DNA of 64,000 bases from Myroides oncorhynchi (GTDB lineage Bacteria; Bacteroidota; Bacteroidia; Flavobacteriales; Flavobacteriaceae): NCBI RefSeq assembly GCF_020905415.1, contig NZ_JAJJMP010000001.1, positions 3,235,501 through 3,299,500 on the forward strand, read 5' to 3'. The stretch's first letter is position 1. Every line of letters starts with the position of its first letter. The translations under genes were made by a program, and so were the position numbers. The notes beneath the pieces were generated by a model. The model did no database searches, was not told the DNA's origin, and was given only the letters and a program-made list of their open reading frames with translations. Below, in pieces: positions 28,003-38,162 of this stretch.

Positions 28003-28863
28003 GATTAGTAGATTTATAGTATTGTTGTTTATGGTTGGAGTAATTATATTCCGAAAATATTAAAAAGCAATGTAATAAACAATATGATTTGTTCAGTATT
28101 CTATAGTTGTGGAGTCGCCGATTAAGATTTCATATTGTTAAAAATATGGATATATACTAAAGATATAAAATGTGTGAATTTTGGGAATAATTTTATACTT
28201 TATTGAAATTAACTAATGGCTCTGTACTGTGTGGTTTAGCTGTTTATTGACGTTTCTAAAGAATCTTTATTCTCTCTTTTTCTAGGGTTTAAAGTGCTTT
28301 TTTTGCCATTTTTTAGGTGAGTATTATTTTGTTTTTTTATAAATATGATGATTTTAATTTATTGTTGCTACATATATAGGGAAGTACTATAATTCAATGT
28401 TTGAAACAAAGAAGAGTCCATTTTGATTAAATATTTTGTGGGGTTATCTCAAAATATTTTATTCTAAAGGTTTAATTACAATTATAACTTTTTAAGATAA
28501 TTGAGTTATAAAGTATAATTTATTTTCTTTTAGTTAAGGGATGTTATTTTAACTTCTATAAAGAAGAAGACTATGTTTCAATTTATTGTAAAAAGTATTC
28601 ATAATCATGTAGAATAGAGTAGGGTATGTTAAAAAATAAAATTAACATTTTTTATTTATTAGCATAGTTTTTTATTATTTATACTACATTTTTTTTTGAA
28701 GTTTTACTTTAAGGAGACTATTTGAATTTAAGTAGCTTCATTTTAAGAGTTTTTATAATATTATAGATGTATATATAACTTAATTGATTCACTAAATGAG
28801 AATAATCACAATATTAATTGTTTTAAAATCACAAACTTTGTAATGCTGTTTTAAAATAATGTG
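28003..28863. other. 860-base AT-rich gap without a recognisable gene
   Basis: The stretch between the hydrolase pseudogene and the next membrane protein is very AT-rich with many stops in all frames. I see no RNA fold, repeat or promoter that I can support, although regulatory sequence for the downstream surface locus may lie here. Confidence 0.5.
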
Positions 28864-29436
28864 ATGAGAGAAAAAATACTTTTTTTAAAGGTTAAGTTAC
28901 CTTGGGAATACTTGAATTTAATTTATTCTATGCTACTATTTACTACAGCCTTCTATTTTCTGTTATTTAGTGATATTAGTTTTGTTATGTTGCCTTTTAT
29001 TTCATTGTACATCTTATTTAACGTATATGTAAATCAAGACGATTACTTTCTTAAGTATGAAACAATGATGCTTATAATACTGAATTTAATAATTTGCTTT
29101 GTTGGATTTTATGATGTTGTAAAGTGGTTGAACTTTTCAATACATATTTTCTTTACAATAGTTTTTAGTTTATTTATAGGACTAAGAATTACTTTGTTAA
29201 ATTATTTTATAGGCTTTAGAGAGTTAACTAATATGGTTGTTGTTCTACTTGTTCTTAATAGTATATTAGTTGCTTTACAGGGTGTTGTTTTTAAATTTAG
29301 GTTGAATTATTTTGAATTATTTATTTCTAAATTCATTTCCTTAATTGAGGTTGTCGCTTTTATAGTATTTTCTGTAAGTACTCTGATTTATCTTGTTTTT
29401 TACTTTAAAAAAGAAAGTTCAGCTAAAGATTTTTGA
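28864..29436 (+). CDS. Small multi-pass membrane protein of unknown function
   Basis: The 190-residue protein has about six hydrophobic helices (LIYSMLLFTTAFYFLLF, FVMLPFISLYILFNVYV, TMMLIILNLIICFVGFYDVV and others) separated by short loops, and a Lys-rich C-terminus. No family is recognised. ATG 28864 is preferred over GTG 28861. It lies 54 bases before the AraC-type membrane regulator, in the same direction, and could form a sensor unit with it; that is inference from position only. Confidence 0.65.
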   Translation: MREKILFLKVKLPWEYLNLIYSMLLFTTAFYFLLFSDISFVMLPFISLYILFNVYVNQDDYFLKYETMMLIILNLIICFVGFYDVVKWLNFSIHIFFTIVFSLFIGLRITLLNYFIGFRELTNMVVVLLVLNSILVALQGVVFKFRLNYFELFISKFISLIEVVAFIVFSVSTLIYLVFYFKKESSAKDF

Positions 29437-29490
29437 TGTAGTCTATAATCTATTTTGCCTTAAAAGGATTAGTTACTATAATTTATCTAT

Positions 29491-30597
29491 ATGTTTTTTA
29501 TTATTTTATTTATTCTGCTAGTGGGACTTTTCTTACTAAAGAATAGTGGTTTTTATCATAAGTATGATAGAAGGTTCATTGAGGTTAGTTTCTTTATGTC
29601 GATTAACCTGCTACTAGGTGTTTTGTATAATTATTTTTCCTCTACAGACTTGCTCTTTATGTCTGTGCTTTTAAGTTTGTTTAATGGCCCATTATTGTAT
29701 TATTTATTATTTGATAAATCTAAGTTTTTGTTCTATCAATTATATGTCATGATTCTGTTGGTTTTTGTTTATATAATTGGATATTCATTTTATGTAGATA
29801 AAGAAGAGAGTGATCTTATAACTTTCAATTGCTATAGCGCTTTGATAGGTGGAAGTATTGGACTTACTTATCTTGTTAGTTGCTATTATTTCTTTGTTCA
29901 AACTTCTAAAGGAATTTATAATGAGAAGATAGTTGTGATCTTTATAGTAATCTTCTTGATTGAATCACTTCTTATTATTCCAGACTTTCGAAGTGGTATT
30001 TTTGATATTAACCCATTATTAGGTTTTGTTGGCTGTTCACTTGTACTAGTGGTTGTGAGTCAAATTTATTTGTTGAATAAATATTTCCAGAAACAATTCT
30101 GTATAACTAAATCTAATGAAGATCTTTTGTTTTTAGAGCTAAAGAACTCAATTGTGTATGATCTACCAGATATTATTGATGTAGATCATGAAGTTTTAGT
30201 TAATGAAGTGCTAAGTATTAATACTAATGTAGCAACTTCTGATTCGTTAGTTGATGAGACGGAATTATTAGTTATTAGTTCTGTTTTAAATGATGTTCTT
30301 ATAGATAACAAGCTTTTTTTAGATCCAAATTTGACACTTCAAAAACTATCAAAGAGAACCGATATTTCAAGGGGAAGATTAACGGCATATTTTAAAAGTA
30401 GTGAGGCATCTAATTTTAGCAAGTACGTAAATCGTTTAAGAATAGAGTATGCTGTTATTTACTTACACGATAGTAGTAATGATGATTTAAGCATTGAAAA
30501 ATGGGCATTGTTATCAGGCTTTAATTCAAGAGTTACTTTTTATAGGTCTTTTGTTGGAATTTATGGATTCGCACCATCAGAATTATTAAAAAAATAG
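29491..30597 (+). CDS. Membrane-anchored AraC-family transcriptional regulator
   Basis: The 368-residue protein has seven hydrophobic segments in residues 1-200, a linker, and a C-terminal AraC-type double helix-turn-helix (about 270-368): LTLQKLSKRTDISRGRLTAYF is the first HTH and IEKWALLSGFNSRVTFYRSF the second, ending GFAPSELLKK. This 7TM-AraC layout is common in Bacteroidota and implies sensing in the membrane with DNA binding in the cytosol. It lies immediately upstream of the surface-protein operon at 30977, and a 21-base-spaced direct repeat in between is a candidate site for it. Confidence 0.88.
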   Translation: MFFIILFILLVGLFLLKNSGFYHKYDRRFIEVSFFMSINLLLGVLYNYFSSTDLLFMSVLLSLFNGPLLYYLLFDKSKFLFYQLYVMILLVFVYIIGYSFYVDKEESDLITFNCYSALIGGSIGLTYLVSCYYFFVQTSKGIYNEKIVVIFIVIFLIESLLIIPDFRSGIFDINPLLGFVGCSLVLVVVSQIYLLNKYFQKQFCITKSNEDLLFLELKNSIVYDLPDIIDVDHEVLVNEVLSINTNVATSDSLVDETELLVISSVLNDVLIDNKLFLDPNLTLQKLSKRTDISRGRLTAYFKSSEASNFSKYVNRLRIEYAVIYLHDSSNDDLSIEKWALLSGFNSRVTFYRSFVGIYGFAPSELLKK

Positions 30598-30660
30598 TTC
30601 ACATAGTACAAGGGAAATATTTATCTACTTTGTGTTTTTCTCATTTTGCAATCTGTTTTG

Positions 30661-30692
30661 TGTTTCAAAATCTGATATAGTTGTTTCAAAAT
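30661..30692 (+). promoter_or_regulatory. Direct repeat TGTTTCAAAAT x2, 21 bp apart: candidate AraC-regulator operator
   Basis: TGTTTCAAAAT occurs at 30661-30671 and 30682-30692, i.e. exactly two helical turns apart on the same face of the DNA, as AraC-family dimers prefer. The gap 30598-30976 between the AraC gene and the giant surface-protein gene holds no ORF; a standard TAnnTTTG promoter is not clear in it. Confidence 0.45.
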
Positions 30693-30976
30693 GATGTTTT
30701 AGGTGAAATATCGTAAAATTCTCATAAATAAAGCAAAAGTTATTTATAGTAATATCATTTGTTTAAGAACTGCCAGTATTGTTTAATAGAAGCATTTATA
30801 AGCACGAATTTTTGCAAATGAATAGCTATCAAGTTGATGTTAAATATTTGATGCAATTATCTAATAGTCACGTATGGTGATTTTTATATACCACAATTAA
30901 CTTTGAGTAATAGTAGTTTTGACCATGTTTTTAAAACGAGATATCAATGTAATATCTCAAATCAAAAAAAGGAAAT

Positions 30977-33900
30977 ATGAAAAAAAGAGTACTATCTGTT
31001 GCAGCATTGCTTTTTGGAAGTGTCGCTGTTAATGCACAAGTAGGTATAGGTACTATTAAGCCTAACAAATCTGCTGAGTTGTTAATTGAATCTGCTAATA
31101 GGGGATTGCTAATACCTAATGTAGCTTTATTGGATACAAAAGACAAAACAACTATTTCAAATGGAAATGTTGAGAGTTTAATGGTTTTCGCAACTAAGTC
31201 TCAAGGAGATGTTACTCCTGGGTACTATTATTGGAATATTAATAAGTGGGTGCGTTTAACTGCAGATAAAGATATTCCTGGTATTGTCGTAAATAACTTT
31301 CAGGAAATTGTCAATATGGAAGGTGATAAAGTTCAAAATATCATTAAAAATATTGTTAGAAATACAGAGGGAAATGTTATCTATGAGGGGGATAAATTTT
31401 ACCAAGTAATTAATAAGGATGGGAACATTATTAAACAAGAAATCACTGACAAAATAACTCATATTGAATATGATGATTTAACAGGAGATTATATCTATTA
31501 TAATGAAAATGCTGTCGATCGTCAAGGCAACATAGATAAAAACAAAGGAGTACGTATTCAAGTTAAACAAACTGTTATTAATAAATTTAAGGATATTATT
31601 AATGATCAAACTGTTCAGCAACATATTAATAATTTTTTAGAAGGAACTTATGTTGGTGGAAATGTTTATTATGATGGAACAAAGTTTACATATGTAACTA
31701 AAGCTGGGGAGACTAAAGAAATTACAATTAAAGAGATAGTAACTGCAAATGAAACAGTAACTACTTTAGTGAAAAATGGGGATGGTACTTATACATATAC
31801 AAGTGAAAATAATACTAAAACTATTATTGATATACCATCTGAATTTGTAGAGCATTTTGAAAAAATAATTGAACAACCTGTAACAGTTGATGGAAGAACG
31901 TTTACTACAATAAATGATTATATTAAGTATATTACAGAGAGTAAAGGTGGTTTCACAAAAATCGTATACAATAAAGATGGAGATGTTATATTTCAAGAAT
32001 GGAATGAAACTAAACAAGAATGGGTAAATGTTGATAATTCAAAATTTACAACTATTGTTAAGTCTAATGAGACAGTCACTCTACTAGTTCCAAACGCAGA
32101 TGGTACGTTTACTTATTATAACGAAAAACAAATCGGCGCGGATGGTCAACCTAAAGCAGGAGAGACAGGAGTAACAATAGATCCAAAAGAAGTATCAGTA
32201 GCTTTAAATACAACGTCAAACAAATATGAGTTTAAAAACTCAAAAGGAGATGTAATTGGTGAGATTGATGCCAATGCAAATGCAATTGTCTACAACGATA
32301 ATTCAACAAACTTAGGAGTAACAAATGTTCAAGAAGCTATCGAAAAGTTATTACAAAAGATAATAGAAGTAGCAGGAACAACAGGTGATTTATCAGTAGC
32401 AGGCGGACTTGAGTTTACAGGTGGAACTAACGGTACAACGAAGTTACTATCAGATGCTGGTATTCAAATAGCAGATAAAGGAGTAACGAGTGAGAAGTTA
32501 AACGCAGGAACAGGCGATGCTGACCGTGTAGGAGTAGCAGATAAAGATGGAAATGTAGTTTACAAAACACTAGACGAAGTAGTGAAATCTAATGAGACAG
32601 TCACTCTACTAGTTCCAAACGCAGATGGTACGTTTACTTATTATAACGAAAAACAAATCGGTGCAGATGGTCAACCTAAAGCAGGTGAGACTGGAGTAAC
32701 GATTGATCCAAAAGAAGTATCAGTAGCTTTAAATACAACGTCAAACAAATATGAGTTTAAAAACTCAAAAGGTGATGTTATAGGAGAAATTGATGCCAAT
32801 GCCAATGCAATTACGTTTAATAATACAACTAATGGATTTACATCAACTAATGTACAAGACGCATTAGAAGAACTTAAAAACACTATTGATGCTAATAAAG
32901 GTGATTTATCAGTAGCAGGAGGGCTTGAGTTTACAGGTGGAACTAACGGTACAACAAAGTTACTATCAGATGCTGGTATTCAAATAGCAGATAAAGGAGT
33001 AACAAGTGAGAAGTTAAACGCAGGAACAGGAGATGCTAACCGTGTAGGAGTAGCAGATAAAGATGGAAATGTAGTTTACAAAACACTAGACGAAGTAGTG
33101 AAATCTAATGAGACAGTCACTCTACTAGTTCCAAACGCAGATGGTACGTTTACTTATTATAACGAAAAACAAATCGGTGCAGATGGTCAACCTAAAGCAG
33201 GTGAGACTGGAGTAACGATTGATCCAAAAGAAGTATCAGTAGCTTTAAATACAACGTCAAACAAATATGAGTTTAAAAACTCAAAAGGTGATGTTATAGG
33301 AGAAATTGATGCCAATGCCAATGCAATTACGTTTAATAATACAACTAATGGATTTACATCAACTAATGTACAAGACGCATTAGAAGAACTTAAAAACACT
33401 ATTGATGCTAATAAAGGTGATTTATCAGTAGCAGGAGGGCTTGAGTTTACAGGTGGAACTAACGGTACAACAAAGTTACTATCAGATGCTGGTATTCAAA
33501 TAGCAGATAAAGGAGTAACAAGTGAGAAGTTAAACGCAGGAACAGGAGATGCTGATCGTGTAGGTGTAGCAGATAAAGATGGAAATGTAGTTTACAAAAC
33601 ACTAGATGAAGTAGTGAAATCTAATGAGACAGTAACTCTACTAGTTCCAAACGCAGATGGTACGTTTACGTATTATAACGAAAAACAAATTGGCGCGGAT
33701 GGTCAACCAAAAGCAGGAGAGACTGGAGTAACAATAGATCCAAAAGAAGTATCAGTAGCTTTAAATACAACGTCAAACAAATATGAGTTTAAAAACTCAA
33801 AAGGTGATGTTATAGGAGAAATTGATGCCAATGCCAATGCAATTACGTTTAATAATACAACTAATGGATTTACATCAACTAATGTACAAGACGCATTAGA

Positions 33901-36900
33901 AGAACTTAAAAACACTATTGATGCTAATAAAGGTGATTTATCAGTAGCAGGAGGGCTTGAGTTTACAGGTGGAACTAACGGTACAACAAAGTTACTATCA
34001 GATGCTGGTATTCAAATAGCAGATAAAGGAGTAACAAGTGAGAAGTTAAACGCAGGAACAGGAGATGCTAACCGTGTAGGAGTAGCAGATAAAGATGGAA
34101 ATGTAGTTTACAAAACACTAGACGAAGTAGTGAAATCTAATGAGACAGTCACTCTACTAGTTCCAAACGCAGATGGTACGTTTACTTATTATAACGAAAA
34201 ACAAATCGGTGCAGATGGTCAACCTAAAGCAGGAGAGACTGGAGTAACGATTGATCCAAAAGAAGTATCAGTAGCTTTAAATACAACGTCAAACAAATAT
34301 GAGTTTAAAAACTCAAAAGGAGATGTAATAGGAGAAATTGATGCCAATGCCAATGCAATTACGTTTAATAATACAACTAATGGATTTACATCAACTAATG
34401 TACAAGACGCATTAGAAGAACTTAAAAACACTATTGATGCTAATAAAGGTGATTTATCAGTAGCAGGAGGGCTTGAGTTTACAGGTGGAACTAACGGTAC
34501 AACAAAGTTACTATCAGATGCTGGTATTCAAATAGCAGATAAAGGAGTAACAAGTGAGAAGTTAAACGCAGGAACAGGAGATGCTGACCGTGTAGGAGTA
34601 GCAGATAAAGACGGAAATGTAGTTTACAAAACACTAGACGAAGTAGTGAAATCTAATGAGACAGTCACTCTACTAGTTCCAAACGCAGATGGTACGTTTA
34701 CTTATTATAACGAAAAACAAATCGGCGCGGATGGTCAACCTAAAGCAGGTGAGACAGGAGTAACAATAGATCCAAAAGAAGTATCAGTAGCCTTAAATAC
34801 AACGTCAAACAAATATGAGTTTAAAAACTCAAAAGGAGATGTTATAGGAGAAATTGATGCAAATGCCAATGCAATTGTTTACAACGATAATTCAACAAAC
34901 CTAGGAGTAACAAATGTTCAAGAAGCTATCGAAAAGTTATTACAAAAGATAACAGAAGTAGCAGGAACAACAGGTGATTTATCAGTAGCTGGTGGACTTG
35001 AGTTTACAGGTGGAACTAACGGTACAACAAAGTTACTATCAGATACTGGTATTCAAATAGCAGATAAAGGAGTAACAAGTGAGAAGTTAAACGCAGGAAC
35101 AGGAGATGCTGACCGTGTAGGTGTAGCAGATAAAGACGGAAATGTAGTTTACAAAACACTAGACGAAGTAGTGAAGTCTAATGAGACAGTGACTCTACTA
35201 GTTCCAAACGCAGATGGTACGTTTACGTATTATAACGAAAAACAAATCGGCGCGGATGGTCAACCTAAAGCAGGAGAGACAGGAGTAACGATTGATCCAA
35301 AAGAAGTATCAGTAGCTTTAAATACAACGTCAAATAAATATGAGTTTAAGAACTCAAAAGGAGATGTTATAGGAGAAATTGATGCCAATGCAAATGCAAT
35401 TACGTTTAATAATACAACTAATGGATTTACATCAACTAATGTACAAGACGCATTAGAAGAACTTAAAAACACTATTGATACTAATAAAGGTGATTTATCA
35501 GTAGCAGGAGGGCTTGAGTTTACAGGTGGAACAAATGGAACAACGAAGTTACTATCAGATGCTGGTATTCAAATAGCAGATAAAGGAGTAACAAGTGAGA
35601 AGTTAAACGCAGGAACAGGAGATGCTGACCGTGTAGGAGTAGCAGATAAAGATGGAAATGTAGTTTACAAAACACTAGACGAAGTAGTGAAATCTAATGA
35701 AACAGTGACTTTACTAGTTTCAAACGCAGATGGTACGTTTACGTATTATAACGAAAAACAAATCGGCGCAGATGGTCAACCTAAAGCAGGTGAGACTGGA
35801 GTAACAATTGATCCAAAAGAAGTATCAGTAGCCTTAAATACAACATCAAACAAATATGAGTTTAAAAACTCAAAAGGAGATGTAATTGGTGAGATTGACG
35901 CCAACGCCAATGCCATTACGTTTAATAATACAACTAATGGATTTACATCAACTAATGTACAAGACGCATTAGAAGAACTTAAAAACACTATTGATGCTAA
36001 TAAAGGTGATTTATCAGTAGCAGGCGGACTTGAGTTTACAGGTGGAACTAACGGTACAACAAAGTTACTATCAGATGCTGGTATTCAAATAGCAGATAAA
36101 GGAGTAACAAGTGATAAATTGGGTGCAAAACCTGAAGAGCAAGGAAAAGTAGCAACAGTTAATTCTGATGGTTCAGTAAGTTATAAAGCAATCAAAGTAA
36201 CAGATATTACAGAAGCAAAGGCAATGTTTTCAACTAGTATTACTATAGATGATGGAGGTGTTGGAGCAACTTTAAAAGATGTTAACCTAGAAATAAAACC
36301 TGGTAATGCAGGTCAAGTAATGATTACTGGTACTGATGGAAAAACTACTTGGGTAGATCAATCTGTAATTTCACCAACAACTAACTCATTGACTTCAGAT
36401 AAAAATTTAATGACTTCAGATGTTAATGGTGTTGCTAAAACAGCAAATATTATTAATTCAGTTGAAAATACTTTAGATGCTAATAATAATATGGTTACCA
36501 TGGTTAATGGCATAGCAAGTAATCCTTTAGATTTAACTACTGCTGTTCAACAAGGACAGAAGAATACTTATGTAGAGCAAGGTACTGGTATAACAGTTAG
36601 CAAGACTGTGTCAGTTGATGGAAAAGAAACAACATATACTATTGCATCAAATCCATCTGAGATTACGCTAGGTGGAGACGTAACTGGTACTGCTAGCACA
36701 TCTGTTGTCGAGGCTATCCAAGGGACTAAGGTTAGTAATGTTAAACCTGACAGTGAAGGACAAGCTCTTGTATATGATGCTAAACTAGGTCAATGGAAAC
36801 CAGGAATACCTAAAGTTGACGTTACTGATATTACAGATAAGAAGAATCTTACTGCTGCCAATGGATTAGAAGCAACCATTGAGGTTGTTACTGGAGGTAC

Positions 36901-37645
36901 TAATGCTGTACTGGTAGAAACTAGCTTAAGGGTAAAAGAGGAGTCAATCACATCAAAGGAGATCAAAAATGGAACGATAAAACCTGAGGATATTGCTATA
37001 GCGGGTAATAATCAAGTGTTGGTTACAAATGAATCAGGTATTCCAACGTGGTCAAATCAGTCAGATTTAGGTAAGGTTATTACTTCAGATAACGGATTAA
37101 CAAAAACAGATAATAATATTCAACTTGGAGGAATCTTAACTAAGGCAACTGTTATTACTACTGTTGCTAATAATACATTAGCTTTAAAAGGCTTAGATAA
37201 AACAAAGACTCAAGCTGTAAGTAAGACAGATGGTATAACACAACATTTACTAGCAATTGACAAAAATGGTGATATCATAAAAGCTTTAAAAGCTGCGATG
37301 CCTAAGTTCTTCTATATGCCTTCAGTTTTAGTTCCTACTGCTGAGAGTCAAGTAACTCAGACTGGGGTTTCATATAATAATGCTACTCGTACGGGAAGTA
37401 TTAATTTATATAGCATTTATCAAAGTCAGTTTGGAACACCAGTTAAAAGTAGCGTAGGAGCAACTCCGCTTCCTGTATTACCAGTATCAGAATTAGGTTT
37501 CCATATTACATATGCAACTGAAGGAGTATTTACAATTGAGAGTATTACTGCAGAGGGACTTATGACATATAAAGTTAGTTCGACGGCAAATGTTAATGGT
37601 GGAAGTTTTATAAACATTGTATTCTCAGTAAAAGAAGATAATTAA
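30977..37645 (+). CDS. Giant repetitive secreted surface protein (2222 residues)
   Basis: After a signal peptide (cleavage after SVAVNAQ, about residue 21) the protein has a Bacteroidota-type N-terminal head (VGIGTIKPNKSAELLIESANRG followed by GLLIPNVALL). A diverged region follows, then seven complete and one partial near-identical repeats (residues 363 to about 1714) and a non-repetitive C-terminal 500 residues ending SFINIVFSVKEDN. Each repeat carries SNETVTLLVPNADGTFTYYN and a helical TNVQDALEELKNTID motif recalling trimeric fibre proteins. No T9SS C-terminal sorting domain is recognisable. Neighbours (CHU_C protein, PorP/SprF, PorE-like) resemble the Flavobacterium sprB gliding-adhesin region, so a role as adhesin or fibre is inferred. 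Synonymous differences among repeats are few, which indicates recent amplification. Confidence 0.85.
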   Translation: MKKRVLSVAALLFGSVAVNAQVGIGTIKPNKSAELLIESANRGLLIPNVALLDTKDKTTISNGNVESLMVFATKSQGDVTPGYYYWNINKWVRLTADKDIPGIVVNNFQEIVNMEGDKVQNIIKNIVRNTEGNVIYEGDKFYQVINKDGNIIKQEITDKITHIEYDDLTGDYIYYNENAVDRQGNIDKNKGVRIQVKQTVINKFKDIINDQTVQQHINNFLEGTYVGGNVYYDGTKFTYVTKAGETKEITIKEIVTANETVTTLVKNGDGTYTYTSENNTKTIIDIPSEFVEHFEKIIEQPVTVDGRTFTTINDYIKYITESKGGFTKIVYNKDGDVIFQEWNETKQEWVNVDNSKFTTIVKSNETVTLLVPNADGTFTYYNEKQIGADGQPKAGETGVTIDPKEVSVALNTTSNKYEFKNSKGDVIGEIDANANAIVYNDNSTNLGVTNVQEAIEKLLQKIIEVAGTTGDLSVAGGLEFTGGTNGTTKLLSDAGIQIADKGVTSEKLNAGTGDADRVGVADKDGNVVYKTLDEVVKSNETVTLLVPNADGTFTYYNEKQIGADGQPKAGETGVTIDPKEVSVALNTTSNKYEFKNSKGDVIGEIDANANAITFNNTTNGFTSTNVQDALEELKNTIDANKGDLSVAGGLEFTGGTNGTTKLLSDAGIQIADKGVTSEKLNAGTGDANRVGVADKDGNVVYKTLDEVVKSNETVTLLVPNADGTFTYYNEKQIGADGQPKAGETGVTIDPKEVSVALNTTSNKYEFKNSKGDVIGEIDANANAITFNNTTNGFTSTNVQDALEELKNTIDANKGDLSVAGGLEFTGGTNGTTKLLSDAGIQIADKGVTSEKLNAGTGDADRVGVADKDGNVVYKTLDEVVKSNETVTLLVPNADGTFTYYNEKQIGADGQPKAGETGVTIDPKEVSVALNTTSNKYEFKNSKGDVIGEIDANANAITFNNTTNGFTSTNVQDALEELKNTIDANKGDLSVAGGLEFTGGTNGTTKLLSDAGIQIADKGVTSEKLNAGTGDANRVGVADKDGNVVYKTLDEVVKSNETVTLLVPNADGTFTYYNEKQIGADGQPKAGETGVTIDPKEVSVALNTTSNKYEFKNSKGDVIGEIDANANAITFNNTTNGFTSTNVQDALEELKNTIDANKGDLSVAGGLEFTGGTNGTTKLLSDAGIQIADKGVTSEKLNAGTGDADRVGVADKDGNVVYKTLDEVVKSNETVTLLVPNADGTFTYYNEKQIGADGQPKAGETGVTIDPKEVSVALNTTSNKYEFKNSKGDVIGEIDANANAIVYNDNSTNLGVTNVQEAIEKLLQKITEVAGTTGDLSVAGGLEFTGGTNGTTKLLSDTGIQIADKGVTSEKLNAGTGDADRVGVADKDGNVVYKTLDEVVKSNETVTLLVPNADGTFTYYNEKQIGADGQPKAGETGVTIDPKEVSVALNTTSNKYEFKNSKGDVIGEIDANANAITFNNTTNGFTSTNVQDALEELKNTIDTNKGDLSVAGGLEFTGGTNGTTKLLSDAGIQIADKGVTSEKLNAGTGDADRVGVADKDGNVVYKTLDEVVKSNETVTLLVSNADGTFTYYNEKQIGADGQPKAGETGVTIDPKEVSVALNTTSNKYEFKNSKGDVIGEIDANANAITFNNTTNGFTSTNVQDALEELKNTIDANKGDLSVAGGLEFTGGTNGTTKLLSDAGIQIADKGVTSDKLGAKPEEQGKVATVNSDGSVSYKAIKVTDITEAKAMFSTSITIDDGGVGATLKDVNLEIKPGNAGQVMITGTDGKTTWVDQSVISPTTNSLTSDKNLMTSDVNGVAKTANIINSVENTLDANNNMVTMVNGIASNPLDLTTAVQQGQKNTYVEQGTGITVSKTVSVDGKETTYTIASNPSEITLGGDVTGTASTSVVEAIQGTKVSNVKPDSEGQALVYDAKLGQWKPGIPKVDVTDITDKKNLTAANGLEATIEVVTGGTNAVLVETSLRVKEESITSKEIKNGTIKPEDIAIAGNNQVLVTNESGIPTWSNQSDLGKVITSDNGLTKTDNNIQLGGILTKATVITTVANNTLALKGLDKTKTQAVSKTDGITQHLLAIDKNGDIIKALKAAMPKFFYMPSVLVPTAESQVTQTGVSYNNATRTGSINLYSIYQSQFGTPVKSSVGATPLPVLPVSELGFHITYATEGVFTIESITAEGLMTYKVSSTANVNGGSFINIVFSVKEDN
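32063..36118 (+). repeat. 7.5 tandem coding repeats of 516/525 bp
   Basis: Unit starts (TCTAATGAGAC) are at 32063, 32588, 33104, 33620, 34136, 34652, 35177 and 35693. Units 1 and 6 are 525 bp (175 residues, with IVYNDNSTNLGVTNVQEAIEK); units 2-5 and 7 are 516 bp (172 residues, with ITFNNTTNGFTSTNVQDALEE); unit 8 breaks off near 36118 at SDKLGAKPE. The GDADRVG/GDANRVG variant alternates D,N,D,N,D,D,D, which suggests that a pair of units was duplicated. A degenerate half unit (ANETVTTLVKNGDGTYTYT) precedes the array near 31740. Confidence 0.95.
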
Positions 37646-37647
37646 TT

Positions 37648-38151
37648 ATGAAAGATCTATTCAAATATTTAATAGTAGTTTTTGTCTTGTGTTTTGGTAT
37701 CAAAACACAAGCTCAAACCACTATTGAGCACTATCAAGATAAGAAAAGTATTTTATCAAGTCAAGAATTTCAAAAACTTGATTACTTAGTTAATGGAGGT
37801 GATAGCCATATGCTTGTAGACAGTGATAATAAAACTATAGTTTATAATAAACTTGAAAGAGTTATTAGAATGAGTATTAAAAAATCATCTGATTTTGAGG
37901 TATTAGTAAAATCTTTAAAGAATGATTTAGGAGGTGTTGTAATTATTAATATAGAGTGGGATGGAGCTGAAGAATTTCTGATTCCTGATGATTTATTTTC
38001 AAAATTAAGTAGTTTGAAATATGTCTATATACGTTCATACAAGACTATGTCAAAGGATATTGTTCACAAGCATTTTAAAAATATAATAGAAAAACTAAAG
38101 AATTATAAAGAAGTAGTTATTCTATATCAGACAATGGAACAACCAAGTTAA
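37648..38151 (+). CDS. Small secreted protein of unknown function in the surface operon
   Basis: The 167-residue protein has a signal peptide (MKDLFKYLIVVFVLCFGIKTQAQ) and starts two bases after the stop of the giant gene, so it is surely in the same operon. The mature part alternates hydrophobic and charged segments (GGVVIINIEWDGAEEFLIPDDLFSKLSSLKYVYIRS), somewhat like a single alpha/beta leucine-rich unit, but I do not recognise a family. It may be a periplasmic partner for export or assembly of the giant protein; this rests on gene position only. Confidence 0.7.
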   Translation: MKDLFKYLIVVFVLCFGIKTQAQTTIEHYQDKKSILSSQEFQKLDYLVNGGDSHMLVDSDNKTIVYNKLERVIRMSIKKSSDFEVLVKSLKNDLGGVVIINIEWDGAEEFLIPDDLFSKLSSLKYVYIRSYKTMSKDIVHKHFKNIIEKLKNYKEVVILYQTMEQPS

Positions 38152-38162
38152 TAGAAAAGGAT

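Noticed and set aside
32671..35988. Six minus-strand 70-codon open frames, nearly identical
   Set aside because: They lie inside the tandem repeats of the giant plus-strand gene and recur at the repeat period; they are antisense shadows.
32063..36118. Regular repeat array that could be mistaken for CRISPR
   Set aside because: Units are 516-525 bp, coding, contiguous and without spacers.
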